Of a stretch of DNA of 64,000 bases, positions 59,524-64,000 are shown piece after piece. The stretch spans positions 352,346-416,345 of the forward strand of contig NZ_LGEA01000102.1 in the NCBI RefSeq assembly GCF_001280065.1, written 5' to 3'. The translations under genes were made by a program, and so were the position numbers. The stretch is from Streptomyces sp. NRRL B-1140 (GTDB lineage Bacteria > Actinomycetota > Actinomycetes > Streptomycetales > Streptomycetaceae). Position 1 is the first letter of the stretch. The number at the start of each line of letters is the position of its first letter. The notes under the pieces were generated by a model that was not told the DNA's origin, did no database searches, and was given only the letters and a program-made list of their open reading frames with translations.

Positions 59524-60764
59524 GCACGGACGTGACCGCCAAGAGCCCGGCCCCCGCGCCGCCGGGCAAGAGCGGCGGGGCCGGGGGCGACGGCCTGCTG
59601 CAGCTGGTGATGGACGGCATGCGCCGCAACATGCGGCAGTACGGCATGCTGATCGCCCTGGGCCTGATCGTGGTCCTGTTCGCCGTCTGGACCGACGGCG
59701 ACCTGCTGCTGCCGCGCAACGTCTCCAACCTGGTGCTGCAGAACAGCTACATCCTGATCCTCGCGATCGGCATGATGCTGGTCATCATCGCCGGCCACAT
59801 CGACCTGTCGGTCGGCTCGCTGACGGCGTTCGTCGGGTCCATGGCCGCCGTGTTCATGGTCAAACACGACCTGCCCTGGCCCCTCGCCGTGCTGCTGTGC
59901 CTGGCCGTGGGCGCGGTCGCGGGTGCCGTGCAAGGGTTCTTCATCGCGTACGGCGGCATACCGTCGTTCATCGTGACCCTGGCGGGCATGCTGATCTTCC
60001 GCGGTCTGACGGAGATCTTCCTGGAGGGCCAGACCCTCGGCCCGTTCCCCGACGGGCTGCAGAAGGTCGCCAACGGGTTCCTGCCCGAGGTCGGCCCGAA
60101 CACGAACTACCACAACCTCACCCTGCTGCTGGGCTTCGCGATGATCGCCTTCGTGATCTTCCAGGAGGTCCGGGACCGCAGGCGGCAGCAGGAGTTCGAC
60201 CTGGACGTCCCGCCCACGAAGCTGTTCCTGCTGAAGCTGGTCGCGATCGGCGCCGCGGTGCTGACGCTGACCATGCTGCTGGCCAGCTACAAGGGCGCCC
60301 CGATCGTGCTGCTCATCCTGGGCGTGCTGCTCGTCGGCTTCGGCTACGTCATGCGCAACGCGATCATCGGCCGCCACATCTACGCCATCGGCGGCAATCT
60401 CCCGGCGGCCAAGCTGTCGGGTGTGAAGGACAAGAAGGTCACCTTCCTGGTCTTCCTGAACATGGGCATGCTCGCGGCCCTGGCGGGTCTGGTCTTCGCC
60501 GCCCGCTTCAACGCGGCCTCTCCCAAGGCCGGCCTCAACTTCGAGCTGGAGGCGATCGCGGCCTCGTTCATCGGCGGGGCGTCGATGAGCGGCGGTGTCG
60601 GCACCGTCCTCGGCGCGATCATCGGTGGCCTGGTCCTGGGCGTGCTGAACAACGGTATGAACCTCGTCGGCATCGGCACCGACTGGCAGCAGGTCATCAA
60701 GGGCCTCGTACTGCTGGCGGCGGTCGGGTTCGACGTGTGGAACAAGCGCAAGGTCGGTTCGTAA
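59520..60764 (+). CDS. gguB: Sugar ABC transporter permease (MmsB/GguB type)
   Basis: A 414-residue permease with about ten helices. The signatures are [59 protein letters not shown] (coupling loop) and [27 protein letters not shown]. It forms the membrane channel for the sugar bound by the ChvE-like protein. It is translationally coupled to the ATPase gene. Confidence 0.94.
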   Translation: MSTDVTAKSPAPAPPGKSGGAGGDGLLQLVMDGMRRNMRQYGMLIALGLIVVLFAVWTDGDLLLPRNVSNLVLQNSYILILAIGMMLVIIAGHIDLSVGSLTAFVGSMAAVFMVKHDLPWPLAVLLCLAVGAVAGAVQGFFIAYGGIPSFIVTLAGMLIFRGLTEIFLEGQTLGPFPDGLQKVANGFLPEVGPNTNYHNLTLLLGFAMIAFVIFQEVRDRRRQQEFDLDVPPTKLFLLKLVAIGAAVLTLTMLLASYKGAPIVLLILGVLLVGFGYVMRNAIIGRHIYAIGGNLPAAKLSGVKDKKVTFLVFLNMGMLAALAGLVFAARFNAASPKAGLNFELEAIAASFIGGASMSGGVGTVLGAIIGGLVLGVLNNGMNLVGIGTDWQQVIKGLVLLAAVGFDVWNKRKVGS

Positions 60765-60773
60765 GTCAGCTCT

Positions 60774-60797
60774 GGGCCCCGCCGGGAGGCGGGGCCC
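60774..60797 (+). terminator. Hairpin between permease and mutarotase
   Basis: GGGCCCCGCC and GGCGGGGCCC form a perfect 10-bp stem with a 4-nt loop and a weak T tract (TCTCCTT) after it, 9 bp past the permease stop. It may partly terminate. Confidence 0.6.
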
Positions 60798-60822
60798 TCT
60801 CCTTCATTCGGGAGCCGCACGC

Positions 60823-61971
60823 ATGGAACTGAACAGACGCACGGTCATCGCCGGAGCAGCCGCGGCGGGCATCGCCGCCACCACGCTCGGCGGCACGGCG
60901 CACGCCACGGAAGGCAGGAAGCCGGTGAAGACGCTCTTCGGCAAGCTCGCCGACGGCACGAAGGTCTACAGCTGGTCACTGGAGAACGGCGGCACCCGCC
61001 TGAAGGTCCTCTCCTGGGGCGGTGTCGTCCAGTCCCTGGAGATCCCCGACCGTCGCGGCCGCTACGCCAACGTCTCCGCGGGCTTCGACAACCTCGCGGA
61101 CTACGTCGCCAAGACCCCGTACTTCGGCGCCCTGATCGGCCGTTACGGCAACCGCATCGGCAAGGGCAAGTTCACCCTCGACGGCAAGAACTACCAGCTG
61201 TCCGTCAACGACGGCGAGCAGAGCCTGCACGGCGGCACGCAGGGCTTCGACAAGCGGGTGTGGGACGTCGAGCCGTTCGTGAAGGGCTCCGACGTCGGCC
61301 TGCACCTGTACTACACGAGCGTCGACGGCGAGATGGGCTACCCGGGCACGCTCAAGACGAAGGTGACGTACACGCTCACCCGGCACGGTGACTGGCGCAT
61401 CGACTACGAGGCCACCACGGACAAGGCCACCGTCGTCAACCTCACCAGCCACGTCTACTGGAACCTGGCGGGTGAGGGCAGTGGCACGATCGAGGACCAC
61501 GAGCTGCAGATAGCCGCCTCCCGCTACACGCCCACCGACGCGGGCCTGATCCCGACGGGTGAGCTGGCCAAGGTCGCGGGCACGCCGTTCGACTTCAGCC
61601 GGACCAAGCGGATCGGCCGGGACATCCGCACCTCGCACCCGCAGCTGGTCACCGCCAAGGGCTTCGACCACAACTGGGTCCTGGACAAGGGCATCACCGC
61701 CCGGCCCGAGCACGTCGCCACCCTGCGCGACCCGGCCTCCGGCCGCACCCTGAAGATCGCCACGAACGAGCCGGGCCTGCAGTTCTACTCGGGCAACTTC
61801 CTCGACGGCACGCTGACCGGCCCGTCCGGCCGCACCTACCGGCAGGGCGACGCGCTGTGCCTGGAGACGCAGCACTTCCCGGACTCGCCGAACAAGCCGA
61901 AGTTCCCGTCCACGGTGCTGCGGCCCGGGCAGACGTACCGGACGACCACGATCCACACGTTCGGCTGCTGA
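60823..61971 (+). CDS. Secreted aldose 1-epimerase (galactose mutarotase)
   Basis: A 382-residue protein with a probable twin-arginine signal: MELNRRTVIAGAAAAG, then ATTLGGTAHA and cleavage near residue 29. The mutarotase core has GRYGNRIGKGKFTLDG, LHGGTQGFDKRVWD (His), TVVNLTSHVYWNLAG (His), DHNWVLDKG and [19 protein letters not shown] (Glu). Outside the cell it would supply the anomer preferred by the ABC importer next to it. It is a distant paralogue of the gene at 43414. Confidence 0.92.
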   Translation: MELNRRTVIAGAAAAGIAATTLGGTAHATEGRKPVKTLFGKLADGTKVYSWSLENGGTRLKVLSWGGVVQSLEIPDRRGRYANVSAGFDNLADYVAKTPYFGALIGRYGNRIGKGKFTLDGKNYQLSVNDGEQSLHGGTQGFDKRVWDVEPFVKGSDVGLHLYYTSVDGEMGYPGTLKTKVTYTLTRHGDWRIDYEATTDKATVVNLTSHVYWNLAGEGSGTIEDHELQIAASRYTPTDAGLIPTGELAKVAGTPFDFSRTKRIGRDIRTSHPQLVTAKGFDHNWVLDKGITARPEHVATLRDPASGRTLKIATNEPGLQFYSGNFLDGTLTGPSGRTYRQGDALCLETQHFPDSPNKPKFPSTVLRPGQTYRTTTIHTFGC

Positions 61972-62064
61972 GGCGCTGAGACCACTGACAGGTCTTCACG
62001 GAACGGACACACGTCCCGACCGTTTCACCGACGGTTGAACGGTGTCACCGTGGTCTCCGTATCA

Positions 62065-62100
62065 AAGGGCGGTCCGCGCTCCCCCGCGCGGGCCGCCCTT
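62065..62100. terminator. Strong hairpin after the mutarotase gene
   Basis: AAGGGCGGTCCGCG and CGCGGGCCGCCCTT pair over 14 bp with one G-T pair and an 8-nt loop. A smaller hairpin (GGGTCCGT with ACGGACCC, 62108-62132) follows. Confidence 0.7.
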
Positions 62101-62150
62101 AAACGTCGGGTCCGTCCGTCCCCAACGGACCCGCCCCATACGGAGGTTCC

Positions 62151-64000
62151 ATGGCCGACAACGTCACGTCGCTGTTCCGCAGTACCGCGGCTCACAGCCC
62201 GTCGATGGCGGCTCTGACACGTGAGGGCGGCGAGGGAGCCGGCCCCGTGGACTTCTGTATCCCCTGCAACCCCTACTTCCCGACCCCGGCCATGTTCGAG
62301 GACATGGCGGCCCGGCTCCGCGACATCATCACGTACTACCCGAGCAGCGCCGACACGATCACCGCCGAGCTGTGCAGCCTGCTCCAGCTGCCCCCGCAGT
62401 GCGTGGCCATGGGCAACGGCTCGACCGAGCTCATCACCTGGATCGACCACCTGCTGGTCCGCGAGTCCCTCGCCGTCCCCGTCCCCACCTTCGGCCGCTG
62501 GACCGACCAGCCCATGGAGACCGGCAAGCGGGTCGACATGTTCCCGCTCCAGGAGTCCAGCGGCTTCGCCCTCGACCTCGCGCAGTACGCCGAGTTCATC
62601 CGGGCCCGCGGCACCCGCGTCGCCGTGATCTGCAACCCCAACAACCCCGACGGCGGCTTCCTGCACAAGCACGCCATCGTGCAGTTCATGGACGCCATGG
62701 CCGACCTCGACCTGGTCGTCATCGACGAGTCGTTCCTGGAGTTCGCGGACGCCGAGGCCGAGCCGTCCGTCGTCCAGGAGGCGATGCTGCGGCCCAACGT
62801 GGTCGTCCTGCGCAGCCTCGGCAAGAACTTCGGCCTGCACGGCATCCGCTTCGGCTACCTGGTCGCCAACCCGGCGCTCGCGGGCCGGATCCGCTCCATG
62901 CTCCCCAAGTGGAACCTCAACTCCTTCGCCGAGCACGTCGTCTTCATGCTGAAGGAGCACGGCGCCGAGTACGCGCAGAGCCTGACGCAGGTGCGCCGCG
63001 ACCGCCTCGACATGGCCGGCCAGCTGTCCTCCCTGCCCGGGCTGACGGTCTACCCGTCGCAGGGCAACTTCCTCTTCGTGCGCCTCCCCGTGGGCGCCGA
63101 GGGGACGGTGGTCCGGGACCGGATGCTCACCGAGCACCGGATCCTGGTCCGCGAGTGCGGCAACAAGATCGGTTCGTCCAGCCGCTTCCTGCGTCTCGTG
63201 GTGCGCCCCCAGGTGGACGTGCGTCGCCTGGTGTCCGGCCTGGAACAGGTGCTCTACGGGACGTCCAGGAGGGGAGCCGCCGTACCCGAGCTGGGCAATG
63301 GGACCAGCTACAGCTCGGGTACGGCGGCCGTGGACCGGCTGGTGAGCGAGACGAACGGGTCGGGCATGCGGGGGCTCGCGGCGCAGGCGATGGGAACGGC
63401 GCCGGCAGCTATGCCGGCTGCCGCGGCGGCATTCGGGGGGCCGGGGCTCGTCGCGGCTCCGGCCGCCGCGAGCGCGGGAACGGGCGGTGGCCAGGGCTTC
63501 TCCCCCACACAGGCACCCACTCCTGCCGCCGCGAGTGCCGTCGGCGGGCCGGTACCGGCGCCCGCCCCGGCCCCCGCCCCGGCCCCCGCCCCGGCCACCG
63601 GCATCGGCATGCCGCTCCCCGCCGCCGCGTCCGCCGTACCGGCGGGTGCGGGCGGCGGGATGCCGATGCCGGCTGCAGCGCAGATACCCCAGCCGCAGAT
63701 GCCGCAGCCGCCCATCCCCCAGCCGGTGGCGCAGCCCGCTCCCCAGCCGATGGCCGCCCCGGCACCGCCCCTGGCCCCCGTGGCCCAAGCCCCGGCGCCG
63801 GCCCCTGCTCCGGCGCCGGCCCCCGCCCCGTCACCCCTGGCCGCCCCGTTCACCGGCCCCACCCCGCCCGGCGTCCCGGCCCGGGGTGGCCTGACGGCAG
63901 CTCAGGTACGGGGCACGAACGGACTGACCCCCGCCCCGGCGACGGGCTGGCCGGCGGCACAGAACTGGCCCAATGCGGCGGGGATGGGGCAGGCGGGGGG
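62151..64000 (+). CDS. PLP aminotransferase (histidinol-phosphate type) with long Pro/Ala-rich tail, 3' end outside the window
   Basis: At least 616 residues, open at the edge. Residues 1-380 are a fold-type I aminotransferase: NPYFPTPAMFEDMAARLRD, AMGNGSTELITW, VICNPNNPDGGFLHKH, LVVIDESFLEFAD and the PLP-Lys segment VLRSLGKNFGLHGIRFGYLV. RECGNKIGSSSRFLRLVVRP comes near the end. The core resembles HisC/CobD-type enzymes; the substrate is unknown. From about residue 385 the sequence turns to Ala/Pro/Gly low complexity (APAPAPAPAPAPAP, MPQPPIPQPVAQP), which is unusual. GGAGG lies 5 nt before the ATG. Confidence 0.82.
   Translation, partial: MADNVTSLFRSTAAHSPSMAALTREGGEGAGPVDFCIPCNPYFPTPAMFEDMAARLRDIITYYPSSADTITAELCSLLQLPPQCVAMGNGSTELITWIDHLLVRESLAVPVPTFGRWTDQPMETGKRVDMFPLQESSGFALDLAQYAEFIRARGTRVAVICNPNNPDGGFLHKHAIVQFMDAMADLDLVVIDESFLEFADAEAEPSVVQEAMLRPNVVVLRSLGKNFGLHGIRFGYLVANPALAGRIRSMLPKWNLNSFAEHVVFMLKEHGAEYAQSLTQVRRDRLDMAGQLSSLPGLTVYPSQGNFLFVRLPVGAEGTVVRDRMLTEHRILVRECGNKIGSSSRFLRLVVRPQVDVRRLVSGLEQVLYGTSRRGAAVPELGNGTSYSSGTAAVDRLVSETNGSGMRGLAAQAMGTAPAAMPAAAAAFGGPGLVAAPAAASAGTGGGQGFSPTQAPTPAAASAVGGPVPAPAPAPAPAPAPATGIGMPLPAAASAVPAGAGGGMPMPAAAQIPQPQMPQPPIPQPVAQPAPQPMAAPAPPLAPVAQAPAPAPAPAPAPAPSPLAAPFTGPTPPGVPARGGLTAAQVRGTNGLTPAPATGWPAAQNWPNAAGMGQAG

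Noticed and set aside
62065..62132. Two hairpins with C-rich loops resembling the actinobacterial 6C RNA
   Set aside because: The loops lack the run of six or more cytosines in both hairpins; a terminator plus leader hairpin is simpler.

Overview
The window is high-GC actinobacterial DNA that I read as a Streptomyces chromosome. The evidence is third-position GC in every real gene, GTG/TTG starts, many genes without a Shine-Dalgarno, SCO2400-like, DUF3145 and DUF3052 proteins, and a fabD-fabH-acpP-fabF operon behind a FasR-type regulator. I see no phage, insertion sequence, CRISPR array or biosynthetic gene cluster. It looks like a conserved chromosome arm with accessory inserts and a few decayed genes.

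Layout. 1-12.7 kb: end of a DedA gene, a PAP2 phosphatase, small conserved genes, a ketopantoate reductase homologue, a DUF305/DUF6153 pair, two decayed genes around tRNA-Val(TAC), a coiled-coil membrane protein, and a cell-wall group on the minus strand (amidase-domain protein, polysaccharide-deacetylase-like protein, class A penicillin-binding protein). 12.7-22.7 kb: a tellurium-resistance (Ter) type stress system, with a minus-strand operon (HpcH/HpaI lyase, PRTase-TRSP-StiP fusion, HAD hydrolase), a TerD protein with a repetitive tail, a TerA-like protein, a TerC/DUF475 membrane protein and two tandem TerD paralogues. 22.8-27.0 kb: AhpE peroxiredoxin, DUF3052 and aceE. 27.0-36.6 kb: an accessory stretch with a K+ channel, MFS efflux/TetR, an alpha/beta hydrolase, DUF4429, aldo-keto reductase/MerR, GNAT, a serine hydrolase and pirin. 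36.7-41.6 kb: fasR and fabD-fabH-acpP-fabF. 41.7-53.1 kb: DUF3145, a GDSL lipoprotein, a mutarotase, a ricin-type lectin, a pyroglutamyl-peptidase homologue, an EI24 protein, a decayed secreted gene, an esterase, Ohr, a zinc-less MDR reductase with a MarR repressor, and an SCO2400-like protein. 53.4-62.0 kb: a sugar or sugar-acid operon (enolase-superfamily dehydratase, zinc dehydrogenase, a TIM-barrel-like protein of unknown function, a ChvE/GguA/GguB-type ABC importer and a secreted mutarotase). 62.15 kb to the end: a PLP aminotransferase with a long Pro/Ala tail, cut by the window edge.

Functional links. Pyruvate dehydrogenase feeds acetyl-CoA to the fab operon a few kb away. The order ahpE-DUF3052-aceE-PucR regulator-fab resembles the Mycobacterium order, here split by about 9.6 kb of accessory genes. 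The Ter block pairs metal or calcium-sensing TerD-type proteins with enzymes proposed in the literature to make a nucleoside-like metabolite. The sugar operon carries a perfect 10-bp palindrome GTTTCGAAAC in front of two transcription units, suggesting one shared regulator. The observations most worth checking are the Ter operon with a repeat element inside its fusion gene, a class A PBP whose SxxK lysine is Gln, a secreted pyroglutamyl-peptidase homologue with Ser for the catalytic Cys, the U32-like gene of unknown role in the sugar operon, and a dispersed 22-nt repeat. All positions and translations were read by eye; domain names rest on motif recognition, not on searches.
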